The translations under genes and the position numbers were made by a program. A stretch of DNA of 64,000 bases from assembly GCA_022842595.1 (NCBI GenBank), contig JALHPF010000017.1, forward strand, positions 52,327-116,326, written 5' to 3'. The notes beneath the pieces were generated by a model, which was given only the letters and a program-made list of their open reading frames with translations, was not told the DNA's origin and searched no databases. Source of the stretch: Rubrivivax sp. GTDB lineage: Bacteria; Pseudomonadota; Gammaproteobacteria; Burkholderiales; Burkholderiaceae_C. Position 1 is the first letter of the stretch, and every line of letters starts with the position of its first letter. Below are positions 35,703 through 44,663 of the stretch, in pieces.

Positions 35703-36586
35703 TTGCCCTGGTCCTTCTCGCCGGCGTAGAAGACCCAGTACTTGCTGGACCAGAAGCTGACAAGGCTCAGCGCCCCCACCAAGGCAAACAGCACCCAGCT
35801 CAGCGCTGCGCCATAGCCCAGGTTGAAGAAGCGGAAGCTCTGGTCGTAGATGTACAGCGCGAGCACATAGGTGCTGGACAGCGGCCCGCCCTCGGTGATC
35901 ATATAGGGCCCGTTGAATTCCTGGAAGGCGTGGACCATCTGCATGATCATGTTGAAGAAGATCACCGGCGTGATCAGCGGCACGGTGATGCGCCAGAACT
36001 GCTGCGCCTTGCTCGCGCCGTCGATCTCGGCGGCTTCGTACAGCGAGGTCGGCACGTTCTGCAGTGCCGCCAGGAAGATGACCATGGCCGAGCCGAACTG
36101 CCAGGTGAACAGCAGCACGATGGTCCACATCGAATAGTGTTCATCGGCCAGCCAGGCCACGGGCTCCAGGCCCAGCTTCACCAGCACCAGATTCACCAGC
36201 CCGTACTTCGCGAACAGGAAGCGCCAGAGCACCGCCACCGCGATGCTGCCGCCCAGGATCGACGGCAGGTAGAAAGCACTTCGAAAGAAGTTGATGCCAC
36301 GCAGCTTGAAGTTCAGCACATGGGCGATGAAGAGCGCAAAGCCTACGCGCAGCGGCACGGCCAGCACCGCGAACCACAGCGTCACGCCCAGGCTCTTGAC
36401 GAACAGTGGGTCGTCGCCGAAGAGTTCGCGGTAGTTCTGCAGCCCGATGTATTCAGGCGGGTCGATCAGGTCGTACTGCGTGAAGCTGAGCGCAAAGCTC
36501 ATCACGAAGGGGAACAGCTTGAACAGCAGCACGCCCAGCACGAACGGCAGGACGAACAGAAATCCGAGTTTTCGGTTCTCGTACAT
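35699..36586 (-). CDS. Sugar ABC transporter permease (MalF/TogM-like)
   Basis: A 295-residue inner-membrane subunit beginning MYENRKLGFLFVLPFVLGVLL. The EAA loop reads YEAAEIDGASKAQQFWRITV, as in MalF/UgpA proteins. It is the first transporter gene after kduD in the minus-strand pectin operon, separated by a 125-bp gap that holds a GC-rich hairpin. That hairpin might lower expression of the distal genes or mark an internal promoter. Confidence 0.9.
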   Translation of the reverse strand: MYENRKLGFLFVLPFVLGVLLFKLFPFVMSFALSFTQYDLIDPPEYIGLQNYRELFGDDPLFVKSLGVTLWFAVLAVPLRVGFALFIAHVLNFKLRGINFFRSAFYLPSILGGSIAVAVLWRFLFAKYGLVNLVLVKLGLEPVAWLADEHYSMWTIVLLFTWQFGSAMVIFLAALQNVPTSLYEAAEIDGASKAQQFWRITVPLITPVIFFNMIMQMVHAFQEFNGPYMITEGGPLSSTYVLALYIYDQSFRFFNLGYGAALSWVLFALVGALSLVSFWSSKYWVFYAGEKDQGK

Positions 36587-36663
36587 GGGCCGACGGTAGA
36601 CGCTGCTGGCGGAGCCGCAGCCAACTCAAGCGGACGCCGCGGAACCGGCTCTGCCGGGCCGCT

Positions 36664-36686
36664 GGCGGCGCCCCCCTGGGGGGGAG
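36664..36686. repeat. GC-rich palindromic element between kduD and the transporter genes
   Basis: C6 (36671-36676), one T, then G7 (36678-36684), flanked by GGCGGCG and AGCGCCGC, make a very stable hairpin. It is related in layout to the elements at 2393-2470 and 16033-16050. It lies within a presumed operon, so it may attenuate rather than fully terminate. Confidence 0.6.
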
Positions 36687-36711
36687 CGCCGCAGGCGCTT
36701 CGGGGGGGGTC

Positions 36712-37476
36712 TCACCTTGCCAGCCAGCCACCATCCACGGCCACGGTGTAGCCGTTCACGTAGTCCGACGCCTTCGACGCCAGGAAAACTACGGGCCCGG
36801 CCAAGTCGTCCGGCACACCCCAACGCCCGGCCGGGATGCGTTCCAGGATCGACGCATTGCGGCTTTCGTTCGCGCGCAGTGCCGCGGTGTTGTCGGTGGC
36901 CATGTAGCCCGGGGCGATGGCGTTGACGTTGATGCCGTGTGCTGCCCATTCGTTGGCCATCAGCCGGGTGATGCCCATCACGCCGCTCTTGCTGGCGGTG
37001 TAGCTGGGCACGCGCACGCCGCCCTGGTAGGACAGCATCGACGCGATGTTGATGATCTTGCCGCCCGTGCCCTGGGCCATGAACTGCCTGGCCACGGCCT
37101 GCGAGAAGAAGAACACCGTCTTCAGGTTGATGTTCATCACATCGTCCCAGTCCTTCTCGGTGAACCGGATGGCGTCCTCGCGGCGAATGATGCCGGCGTT
37201 GTTGACCAGGATGTCGACATGCCCCCCCAGCTTCTTGGCTTCGTTCACCAGTTCGTCGACCTGGCCGCTCTGGCCCAGATTGGCCCGCAGGTCCATGAAG
37301 CGGCGGCCCATGCCTTCGATCTCGGCGCGTGTGGCGGTCGGCTCGCTGAGGTTGACGCCGACGATGTCGGCCCCGGCCTGCGCCAGCGCGCGCGCCATGC
37401 CCTGGCCCAGCCCGGTATTGCAGCCGGTGACGATGGCCACCTTGCCGGCCAGCTGGAAGTTTTCGAGGATGCTCAT
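36712..37476 (-). CDS. kduD: 2-dehydro-3-deoxy-D-gluconate 5-dehydrogenase
   Basis: A 254-residue SDR that reduces 3-deoxy-D-glycero-2,5-hexodiulosonate (DKII) to KDG. The start MSILENFQLAGKVAIVTGCNTGLGQ is the KduD N-terminus with the TGxxxGxG cofactor site. NNAG is in DILVNNAGIIRREDA, and the catalytic Tyr-x3-Lys is in SYTASKSGVMG. The C-terminus DGGWLAR is typical. It follows kduI by 11 bases, the conserved order of consecutive pathway steps. Confidence 0.95.
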   Translation of the reverse strand: MSILENFQLAGKVAIVTGCNTGLGQGMARALAQAGADIVGVNLSEPTATRAEIEGMGRRFMDLRANLGQSGQVDELVNEAKKLGGHVDILVNNAGIIRREDAIRFTEKDWDDVMNINLKTVFFFSQAVARQFMAQGTGGKIINIASMLSYQGGVRVPSYTASKSGVMGITRLMANEWAAHGINVNAIAPGYMATDNTAALRANESRNASILERIPAGRWGVPDDLAGPVVFLASKASDYVNGYTVAVDGGWLAR

Positions 37477-37487
37477 GGCCGGCCAGT

Positions 37488-38324
37488 TCAACGCAGCGTG
37501 GTCATGGCGACATGGTCCATGTCCGGGAAGACCTGGTTCTCGCCGACCATGCCCCAGATGAAGGTGTAGGCGCGTGTCCCCACGCCGCTGTGCATGCTCC
37601 AGCTCGGGTTGATCACGGCCTGCTCGTTGCGCACCACCAGATGGCGGGTCTGCGTGGGCTCGCCCATGATGTGGAAGACGACGCCGTCGGCCGGCATGTC
37701 GAAGTAGAAGTACACCTCCATGCGCCTGTCGTGCGTATGGCAGGGCATGGTGTTCCACAGGCTGCCGGGCTCGAGCTGGGTCATGCCCATCAGCAGCTGG
37801 CAGGTAGGCAGCACCTGCGGCACCAGGAACTTGTAGATGGTGCGGCGGTTGCTCGTCTCGGGTGCGCCCAGGGTCTCCGGGCTGGCCTCGGCCAGCGTCA
37901 CCTTCCTGTTCGGGTAGTGGCAGTGCGCCGGCGCGCAGTTGAAGTACAGCCTGGCGGGTTTGGCTGCGTCCAGGCTGGTGAAGGACAGTTCCTTCGCGCC
38001 CTGGCCGATGTACAGCGCTTCGCGCGGGCCGATCTCATAGCGCTTGTCGTCGGCCGTCACGAGGGCCGGGCCGCCGATGTTGATCAGGCCGAGTTCGCGC
38101 CGCTCCAGGAAGAAGCTGGTGCCGGTGTGCTTGCCCAGCTCGGCCGAAAACGTCACTGGCTTCGTCACCGGCAGGATGCCGCCGACGATGATGCGGTCGA
38201 TCTGGCTGTAGGTCAGCGTGGCTTGGTCGGGCTGGAACAGGTCTTCCACCAGGAAGTGGCGGCGCAGGCCTTCGGTGTCCAAAGTACGTGCGTGCTCACT
38301 GTGCACGGGTTGGCGAATTTGCAT
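37488..38324 (-). CDS. kduI: 5-keto-4-deoxyuronate isomerase
   Basis: A 278-residue cupin-fold zinc isomerase, the same length as the E. coli enzyme. [21 protein letters not shown] opens the protein. The metal-binding stretch [17 protein letters not shown] carries the His-x-His and Glu ligands, and [19 protein letters not shown] holds the last His. It turns 5-keto-4-deoxyuronate into DKII, the substrate of KduD. It is the first gene of the minus-strand pectin operon, with a KdgR-type palindrome about 140 bases upstream. Confidence 0.95.
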   Translation of the reverse strand: MQIRQPVHSEHARTLDTEGLRRHFLVEDLFQPDQATLTYSQIDRIIVGGILPVTKPVTFSAELGKHTGTSFFLERRELGLINIGGPALVTADDKRYEIGPREALYIGQGAKELSFTSLDAAKPARLYFNCAPAHCHYPNRKVTLAEASPETLGAPETSNRRTIYKFLVPQVLPTCQLLMGMTQLEPGSLWNTMPCHTHDRRMEVYFYFDMPADGVVFHIMGEPTQTRHLVVRNEQAVINPSWSMHSGVGTRAYTFIWGMVGENQVFPDMDHVAMTTLR

Positions 38325-38462
38325 GGGGGTCTTTCGTGTCGATGCTGCCGAACAGCCGGGCATTGGCCGCGCGAGACAGGCCCGATTCGGCAGCGGGGCA
38401 GCGGGGAATGAACGGAGGCTAATGCAACAGTGCCAGTCTCCGGAATCATGGTTTCTCTTTAG

Positions 38463-38477
38463 TGAACCACTGTTTCA
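38463..38477. promoter_or_regulatory. KdgR/IclR-type operator in the kduI/kdgF divergent region
   Basis: TGAACC-ACT-GTTTCA is a 6-3-6 inverted repeat with one mismatch to the perfect palindrome found at 45682-45696 beside the IclR gene. It sits in the AT-rich part of the 206-bp divergent region between kduI and kdgF, as expected for a shared operator controlling both arms of the pectin locus. Confidence 0.65.
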
Positions 38478-38530
38478 TTTTTTAATGCCGTCGATATAGT
38501 AGCAGCGAATCAGTGTTCCGAAAGAACCCC

Positions 38531-38896
38531 ATGTCCTCTGCAGCCCCGCCCCCGACCTCCCTCCCGCCCTTCTTCTTCAGCCATGAAGCCACGCCCTGGA
38601 CCGAGCTGGAGGGCGGCATGCGCCGCAAGATCGTCGGTCACACGCCCGAACTGATGAGCGTGCTGATGCAGTTCGACAAGGGCGCGGTGGGCACGCCCCA
38701 TGCCCACGACGGGCACGACCAGATCGGCTTCGTGGTGGCCGGCAGCTTCGAAGCCGTCATCGACGGCGAAAGCAAAGTGCTGCGCATGGGTGACGCCTTC
38801 ATCGCGCCACGCCTGCGAAGCCATGGCGTGGTCTGCCTGGAAGACGGCAGCCTGCTGCTCGACCAGTTCAGCCCCCGCCGCGACGACTACCTGTAG
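38531..38896 (+). CDS. kdgF: KdgF-like cupin (unsaturated uronate-linearising enzyme)
   Basis: A 121-residue single-domain cupin. Metal-binding His residues are in GTPHAHDGHDQIGFVVAGSF and a later His in RLRSHGVVCLEDG, the pattern of pectin-degradation protein KdgF, which speeds ring opening of 4,5-unsaturated galacturonate to 5-keto-4-deoxyuronate. ATG 38531 is used; an in-frame GTG at 38513 is possible. It is the first plus-strand gene of the pectin locus and supplies the substrate for KduI, encoded divergently. Confidence 0.88.
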   Translation: MSSAAPPPTSLPPFFFSHEATPWTELEGGMRRKIVGHTPELMSVLMQFDKGAVGTPHAHDGHDQIGFVVAGSFEAVIDGESKVLRMGDAFIAPRLRSHGVVCLEDGSLLLDQFSPRRDDYL

Positions 38897-39086
38897 CCCT
38901 GCCGGTCAGCGCGCACTGCAGCGCGCTGACCATTTCAATTCGCGGGCGCCCTGCGCGTGCCTGCATCCCACCGCCGAACAGACCGCCGAACCAGACGGCC
39001 AACCCGCTGCGAGCCTGCACGCCAGGCCCCGGAACCCGGACACCGGGCCCATTGGCCCCAGAGCCCGCAGCAAACGGAGACAAACG

Positions 39087-42026
39087 ATGCAGAACTTCCC
39101 CCGCCTGAACCCCTTGGCCAACGCCGTATCGGCCGCCGCCGCCCTGGGCCTGCTCGCCGGTGCCGCGCAAGCGCAGACCGCGCCAGCCAAACCCGCCGCC
39201 GAAACCATCACCATCACCGGGATCCGCGCGTCGATCGAGAGCGCGCTGAAGGCCAAGCGTGAAGACAAGGGCATCGTCGACGCCATCACCGCCGAGGACA
39301 TCGGCAAGTTCCCCGACACCAACCTGGCCGAAAGCCTGCAGCGCATTCCCGGCGTCGTCATCGACCGCGACGCCGGCGAAGGCCGCAGCATCAGCGTGCG
39401 CGGCCTCGGCGGCGACTTCACCCGAGTGCGCATCAACGGCGTCGAAGCCCTGGCCACCACCGGCGGCACCGACAGTTCCGGCGGCGCCAACCGTTCGCGC
39501 GGCTTCGACTTCAACGTCTTCGCCTCAGAGCTGTTCAAGAGCGTCACCGTGCGCAAGAGCGCCTCGGCCGATGTCGAGGAAGGCAGCCTCGGCGCCACCG
39601 TCGACCTGCAGACCTCGCGCCCGTTCGACTTCAAGGGCCTCACCGCCACCGTGTCGCTGAAGGGTCGCTACAACGACCTGGCCAAGGAAACCGACCCGCG
39701 CATGGCTTTCCTCATCAGCAACACCTTCGCCGAGCGCAAGGTCGGCGTGCTGCTGTCGGGTGCCTATTCGGAGCGCAGCCTGTTCGAGGAAGGGTTCAGC
39801 ACCGTACGCTGGGACAACGGTCCTTCCAGCGGTGGCTTCTGCGCGCCCACGGGCGTGACGCCGGCCAACCCGACCAATTCCACCGCCAGCACCTGCGGCC
39901 CGGCGGCGCAAGGCGTGCCACGTCTGGGCGGCACGCCGGGCACGGTTGCCGCCTACAACACGGCGAGCTCGGCGGACAACTTCCACCCGCGCCTGCCGCG
40001 CTACGGCCGCCTCACGCACCAGCAGGAACGCCTGGGCCTGACCGGCGCGATCCAGTTCCGGCCGATGGAAGGCACCGACATCACGCTGGATGTGCTGTAC
40101 GCCAAGCTCAAGGCCACCCGCCAGGAAGACTTCCTGCAGGCCATCAGCTTCAGCCGCACCGCGGCACAGGGCGGCAAGCCGCAGACCAGCGTGGTCGAAA
40201 CAGCCTACGACGCCAGCGGCGCACTGCAGTTCGGCGTGTACAACGGCGTCGACATCCGCGCCGAGTCGCGCTTCGACGAGCTGTCGACCGAATTCACCCA
40301 GCCCAGCCTGTCGCTGGAGCAGGACATCACCGACACCGTCCGCCTGAAGGCCCGCGTCGGCCGTGCCGAGTCGAAGTTCCGCAACCCGGTGCAGACGACG
40401 ACCACGCTCGATGCGCTGAACGTCAACGGCTACGGCATCGACTTCCGCGGCAACAGCCGCCTGCCCAGCATCACCTACCCCATCAACGTGTCGCAAGCCG
40501 GTGGCCCGCTGACGATCGTCGGCATCCCGCAGGTGGCCAGCGGTACCCAGCCAGGCACCATCGCCAACACCACGGCCAGCGAGATCCGCATCCGCCCGCA
40601 GGGCGCGAACAACACCAACGACGTCGCCAGCCTCAGCCTGGACTGGGACGTGAAGCCGGGTGTGCTGACGGTCAAGGGCGGTGCCGACTACAAGAAGTAC
40701 AGCTTCGACACCTACGAGTTCCGCCGCATCAACCAGAACGACACCATCTTCGCGCCGCCCGCCGGCAGCACGGTGGCCGGCCTCACCACCACCATCAGCG
40801 GTTTCGGCAACGGCCTGGGCCTGCCGGCGGGAACGCCCACGAACTGGGTGATCCCGAACCTGCCGGCCATCGCCGCGGCCTACGACATCTACTGCAATTG
40901 CCTGAAGAGCGGCCCGGCCGGCGGCCCGGGCGACTTCACGCTCTCGTCCATCACCAACGGCAACGCGCGCGGCAACAACCGCCGGGTGACCGAAACCGAC
41001 ACCGGCGCCTGGGCCATGGCCGACTTCGAGACGCGTTTCATGGGCACCCCCGTCCGCGGCAACCTCGGCCTGCGCTGGGTCGAAACCGAACAGGTGGCCA
41101 CCGGCTTCCAGGCCGCGGGCGGCGGCACCGAGATCACGGTGGTCAACAAGTACACCGACACCCTGCCTTCGCTGAACCTGTCGGCCGACCTGAGCAAGGA
41201 TCTCGTGGTGCGCTTTGCGGCAGCCAAGGTGATGGCGCGCCCGCAGTTGGGCAACCTGAACCCTGGCGGCGCCATCAGCACCACCGGCACGCTGACCGTC
41301 ACCAGCGGCAACCCGCTGCTCAAGCCCTTCCGCGCCACCACGCTGGACGGCAGCGTCGAGTGGTACCACGGCCGCAACGCCTTCATCGGCCTGGGCCTGT
41401 TCCACAAGGACATCAGCACCTACATCCAGAACCTGCGCACCAACGTGCCGTTCAGCCAGACCGGCTTGCCGCTGGCACTGCTGCCGGCCAACTTCACGGG
41501 CGAAGAAGTGTTCCAGGTGACGCGGCCGATCAACACCGACGGCGGCAAGTTGAGCGGCTTCGAGATCAACGTGCAGCAGCCCTTCACCTTCCTTCCGGGC
41601 GCGCTGGCCAACTTCGGCACGCTGCTGAACTACACCCAGGTGAAGAGCAAGATCGACTACGCCGTTTCGCCCACCAGCAACAGCACGATCCGCGACGACC
41701 TGATCAACCTCAGCCCGAAGAGCTGGAACGCCACGCTGTACTACGACGACGGCACCTTCAGCGCGCGCCTGTCGGGCAGCTTCCGCGACGCTTTCATCAC
41801 CCGCGTGCCGGGGCAGAACAACAACGACGTCGAGGGCAAGAACAGCACGACCAACGTCGACCTGTCGATGAGCTACAAGTTCAGCGACCGCTTCGAGGTG
41901 ACGCTGGAAGGCGTGAACCTCACCAACGAGGCCAACGACCAGTTCATCAGCCGGGCGCGCAACAGCGTGGTCGTGTATCACAAGACCGGCCGGGAATACC
42001 TGCTGGGCGCGCGCTACAAGTTCTGA
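39087..42026 (+). CDS. TonB-dependent outer-membrane receptor
   Basis: A 979-residue outer-membrane transporter. ATG 39087 gives a signal peptide ending AQAQ. The plug domain starts TITITGIRASIESALKAKRE and contains GKFPDTNLAESLQRIPGVV and ISVRGLGGDFTRVRING, as in carbohydrate-type receptors (the IPGV and VRG motifs). The barrel ends YLLGARYKF with a terminal Phe, the outer-membrane insertion signal. There is no N-terminal signalling extension. Lying between kdgF and a CE12/PL1 enzyme, it most likely imports oligogalacturonides across the outer membrane (inference). There is no SusD-like partner. Confidence 0.93.
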   Translation: MQNFPRLNPLANAVSAAAALGLLAGAAQAQTAPAKPAAETITITGIRASIESALKAKREDKGIVDAITAEDIGKFPDTNLAESLQRIPGVVIDRDAGEGRSISVRGLGGDFTRVRINGVEALATTGGTDSSGGANRSRGFDFNVFASELFKSVTVRKSASADVEEGSLGATVDLQTSRPFDFKGLTATVSLKGRYNDLAKETDPRMAFLISNTFAERKVGVLLSGAYSERSLFEEGFSTVRWDNGPSSGGFCAPTGVTPANPTNSTASTCGPAAQGVPRLGGTPGTVAAYNTASSADNFHPRLPRYGRLTHQQERLGLTGAIQFRPMEGTDITLDVLYAKLKATRQEDFLQAISFSRTAAQGGKPQTSVVETAYDASGALQFGVYNGVDIRAESRFDELSTEFTQPSLSLEQDITDTVRLKARVGRAESKFRNPVQTTTTLDALNVNGYGIDFRGNSRLPSITYPINVSQAGGPLTIVGIPQVASGTQPGTIANTTASEIRIRPQGANNTNDVASLSLDWDVKPGVLTVKGGADYKKYSFDTYEFRRINQNDTIFAPPAGSTVAGLTTTISGFGNGLGLPAGTPTNWVIPNLPAIAAAYDIYCNCLKSGPAGGPGDFTLSSITNGNARGNNRRVTETDTGAWAMADFETRFMGTPVRGNLGLRWVETEQVATGFQAAGGGTEITVVNKYTDTLPSLNLSADLSKDLVVRFAAAKVMARPQLGNLNPGGAISTTGTLTVTSGNPLLKPFRATTLDGSVEWYHGRNAFIGLGLFHKDISTYIQNLRTNVPFSQTGLPLALLPANFTGEEVFQVTRPINTDGGKLSGFEINVQQPFTFLPGALANFGTLLNYTQVKSKIDYAVSPTSNSTIRDDLINLSPKSWNATLYYDDGTFSARLSGSFRDAFITRVPGQNNNDVEGKNSTTNVDLSMSYKFSDRFEVTLEGVNLTNEANDQFISRARNSVVVYHKTGREYLLGARYKF

Positions 42027-42034
42027 CACCGGCC

Positions 42035-44104
42035 TTGAAGCTGCTTGCCGCGCTGCTGCTGGCCGGGCTGGCAGCCACTGCCTCGGCCCAGCCAGAAGGC
42101 ACAGCCGGGTCGTCAGAGCCCGCCCGCGACGCCGAGGCAGAACGCCCCGCCCTGCTGCTGGTGGGCGACAGCACCCTCGCCCCACGCACCGGCTACGGCG
42201 ACGCGTTGTGCCAGCGCATCGCACCGAACGTCGCCTGCCTGAACCTGGCACGCCGTGGCCGCAGCTCGCTGAGCTACCGCGCCGAAGGCCTGTGGGACCG
42301 TGTGCTGGCGCGGCTGCGCGCCAGCGCGCCGGGGCTGCAGCACCATGTGCTGATCCAGTTCGGCCACAACGACCAGCCGGGCAAGCCCGGCCGCAGCACC
42401 GACCTGGCCACCGAATTCCCCGCCAACCTGGAACGTTATGTTGCCGACCTGCGCGCCGCCGGTGCGGTGCCTCTGCTGGCCACGCCGCTCACGCGTCGCA
42501 GCTTCCGTGACGGACAGCTGAACAACGACCTGCAGGCCTGGGCCGATGCCACTCGCCGCGTCGCGGGCGAACTGAAGGTGCCACTGCTGGACCTGAACCG
42601 GCTCAGCGCCGACACCCTGCAGGCGCTGGGCCCGGCCGCAGCCGATGAACTCGCGATGGCGCCACCGCCCACGTCACCCCTTCCCCCAGGCCAGGCCGCA
42701 AGCGGCGCCAGCGCCGGCTTCGATCGCACCCATGTCGGCGCCAAGGGCGCGTGCGTGTTTGCCGAGCTGATGGCCGCCGAACTGGCCCGCCAGGTGCCGG
42801 CCCTGGCCAGCGCCCTGCACGCAGGCCCGCCCTGCGCCACCGTGCCGCCGCCGGCCCCGGTGGCGCCGCCGCAGACGCTGAACCGCGCCACCTTCGACCT
42901 GCCCGGCTGGGCCGTGGGCACGCTGGGCGGTCGTGGCGGCCGCATCCTGCGGGTCACGACGCTGGCCGCCAGCGGCCCGGGCTCGCTGCGTGCCGCGGTC
43001 GAGGCCCGCGGCCCGCGGATCATCGTCTTCGAAGTCGGCGGCGTCATCGACCTGCAGGGCCGCGCGCTCGACATTCGCCAGCCCTTCATCACCCTGGCCG
43101 GGCAGACGGCGCCGCCACCCGGCATCACGCTGGTGAAGGGCCAGACCACCGTGGCCACGCACGACGTGATCGTGCAGCACCTGTCGTTCCGCCCCGGCGC
43201 CTATGGCCGCGCAAGGCGCAGCGGCGGCGACCAGGACGGTCTGGCCACCGGCACCGACGCGCACCAGGTCATCGTCGACCACTGCAGCTTCAGCTGGGCC
43301 ACCGACGAGAACCTGTCGGTGGGCGGCCCGCGGTTCGAACGGCAGGGCCGCAACATCAGCTTCAGCCACAACATCGTGGCCGAAGGGCTGGCGAATTCGG
43401 TGCATGCCAAGGGTGAACATTCCAAGGGCACGCTGGTGCACGACAACGCCAGCGGTATTCTGCTGCATGGCAACCTGTACGCGTCGAACAACGAACGCAA
43501 TGCGTTGTTCAAGGGCGGGGTGCAGGCGGCGATGGTCAACAACCTGATCGTCAACCCCGGCGCTCGCGCCGTGCACTACAACCTCGTCGCGCAGGAATGG
43601 GCTGGCCAAGCCCACCGCACCGGCCGCATCGCGCTGGTGGGCAACGTGTTGCGCCATGGGCCCAGCACAAGGCCGGGCACGCCGCTGTTCAGCCTGGGCG
43701 GCCAGGGCGACGTGGAACTGCACCTGGAAGACAACCTCGCGGCCGACAGCCAGGGGCAGCCCGTGGCGCAGAGCGGCCGCTACACCCAGAGCCAAGCCGC
43801 CATCCTGCCCGCCCGTGAGCCCTACCTGCCCCCGGGCCTGCAGGCCCTGCCCGCCGTGCGCGTGGAAGCCGAAGTGCTGCGCGCCGCCGGCGCCCGGCCC
43901 TGGGACCGCGACCCCATCGACCTGCTGCTGCTGAGCGAAATCGTCGAAGGCCGCGGCGCGATCATCGACGACGAAACGCAGAACGCCATCGGCACGCCGC
44001 TGGGCCGGGCCAGCCATGCCGCCACCCGCCGGCCGTTCGTGGCGGCCGACTGGCAGCTGCATGACATGCAGCCGCGTGCCGGCTGGCACAGCCTGTTTCG
44101 CTGA
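42035..44104 (+). CDS. Rhamnogalacturonan acetylesterase-like (CE12) / pectate lyase (PL1) fusion
   Basis: A 689-residue secreted two-domain enzyme. No ATG fits; the TTG at 42035 gives a good signal peptide (KLLAALLLAGLAATASAQ). Residues 38-260 are an SGNH esterase: GDST with Ser46, Gly-His-Asn-Asp at 110-113 and the Asp/His pair in DRTH (230-233), the CE12 pattern. After a Pro-rich linker (about 268-282), residues 288-640 are a PL1-like parallel beta-helix with GGRILRVTTLAASGPGSLR, DHCSFSWATDENLSV and HNIVAEGLANS. Removing acetyl groups and cutting the chain in one polypeptide suits acetylated pectin. It begins 8 bases after the receptor stop, so the two are probably co-expressed. Confidence 0.88.
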   Translation: MKLLAALLLAGLAATASAQPEGTAGSSEPARDAEAERPALLLVGDSTLAPRTGYGDALCQRIAPNVACLNLARRGRSSLSYRAEGLWDRVLARLRASAPGLQHHVLIQFGHNDQPGKPGRSTDLATEFPANLERYVADLRAAGAVPLLATPLTRRSFRDGQLNNDLQAWADATRRVAGELKVPLLDLNRLSADTLQALGPAAADELAMAPPPTSPLPPGQAASGASAGFDRTHVGAKGACVFAELMAAELARQVPALASALHAGPPCATVPPPAPVAPPQTLNRATFDLPGWAVGTLGGRGGRILRVTTLAASGPGSLRAAVEARGPRIIVFEVGGVIDLQGRALDIRQPFITLAGQTAPPPGITLVKGQTTVATHDVIVQHLSFRPGAYGRARRSGGDQDGLATGTDAHQVIVDHCSFSWATDENLSVGGPRFERQGRNISFSHNIVAEGLANSVHAKGEHSKGTLVHDNASGILLHGNLYASNNERNALFKGGVQAAMVNNLIVNPGARAVHYNLVAQEWAGQAHRTGRIALVGNVLRHGPSTRPGTPLFSLGGQGDVELHLEDNLAADSQGQPVAQSGRYTQSQAAILPAREPYLPPGLQALPAVRVEAEVLRAAGARPWDRDPIDLLLLSEIVEGRGAIIDDETQNAIGTPLGRASHAATRRPFVAADWQLHDMQPRAGWHSLFR

Positions 44105-44652
44105 TGCCCGCATGGCTGGCCGCCTTCGACATCGCCTGGCTGTTCACCCCGGCGCAGCTGCTGGGATACGCCGCCTTCGCCTTCGGCATGGCCTGCTTCG
44201 CGCAGACCGACGACCGCCGCTTCAAGGTCTTCATGGCGCTGGAATGCGGCGCCTACGTGCTGCACTTCCTGCTTCTGCACCAGCCCACGGCGGCAGCCAG
44301 CACGGCCGTGTCGCTGGCGCGTTCGCTGGCGTCGATCCAGGCACGCACTCCGGCCGTGGGGCTGTTCTTCATCGGCCTGAGCCTGGCGGCAGGCGTGGCG
44401 CTGCACAGCGGCTGGGTGTCTTGGCTGCCGGTCGCGGCCTCGTGCATCGGCACCACGGCGCTGTTCTTTCTGCACGGCCTGCGCATGCGTGTGCTGATGC
44501 TGGCCGGCACGGGGCTGTGGCTGGTGAACAACCTGATCGTCGGCTCCGTGGGCGGCAGCGTGCTCGAAGCCTGCCTGATGCTGTCGAACCTGTGGACCAT
44601 CCGCCGGCTGTGGCGCGCCGGGCCGCCACTGGGGGGGCCGGCCGCTCCATGA
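44104..44652 (+). CDS. YgjV-family inner-membrane protein
   Basis: A 182-residue protein with five or six membrane helices. The opening LFTPAQLLGYAAFAFGMACFAQTDDRRFKVFMALE matches the Imp-YgjV family of unknown function. ATG 44104 overlaps the stop of the CE12/PL1 gene by one base (TGATG), implying translational coupling. A role in uptake or in sensing pectin breakdown products is conceivable but rests only on position. In E. coli, ygjV lies next to the galacturonate genes uxaCA/exuT, which makes the association with uronate use more interesting. Confidence 0.85.
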   Translation: MPAWLAAFDIAWLFTPAQLLGYAAFAFGMACFAQTDDRRFKVFMALECGAYVLHFLLLHQPTAAASTAVSLARSLASIQARTPAVGLFFIGLSLAAGVALHSGWVSWLPVAASCIGTTALFFLHGLRMRVLMLAGTGLWLVNNLIVGSVGGSVLEACLMLSNLWTIRRLWRAGPPLGGPAAP

Positions 44653-44663
44653 AACGAAGTCCT

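Noticed and set aside
39525..42251. 908-residue open frame antisense to the TonB receptor
   Set aside because: No recognisable motif, and the sense frame has full receptor features to the terminal Phe.
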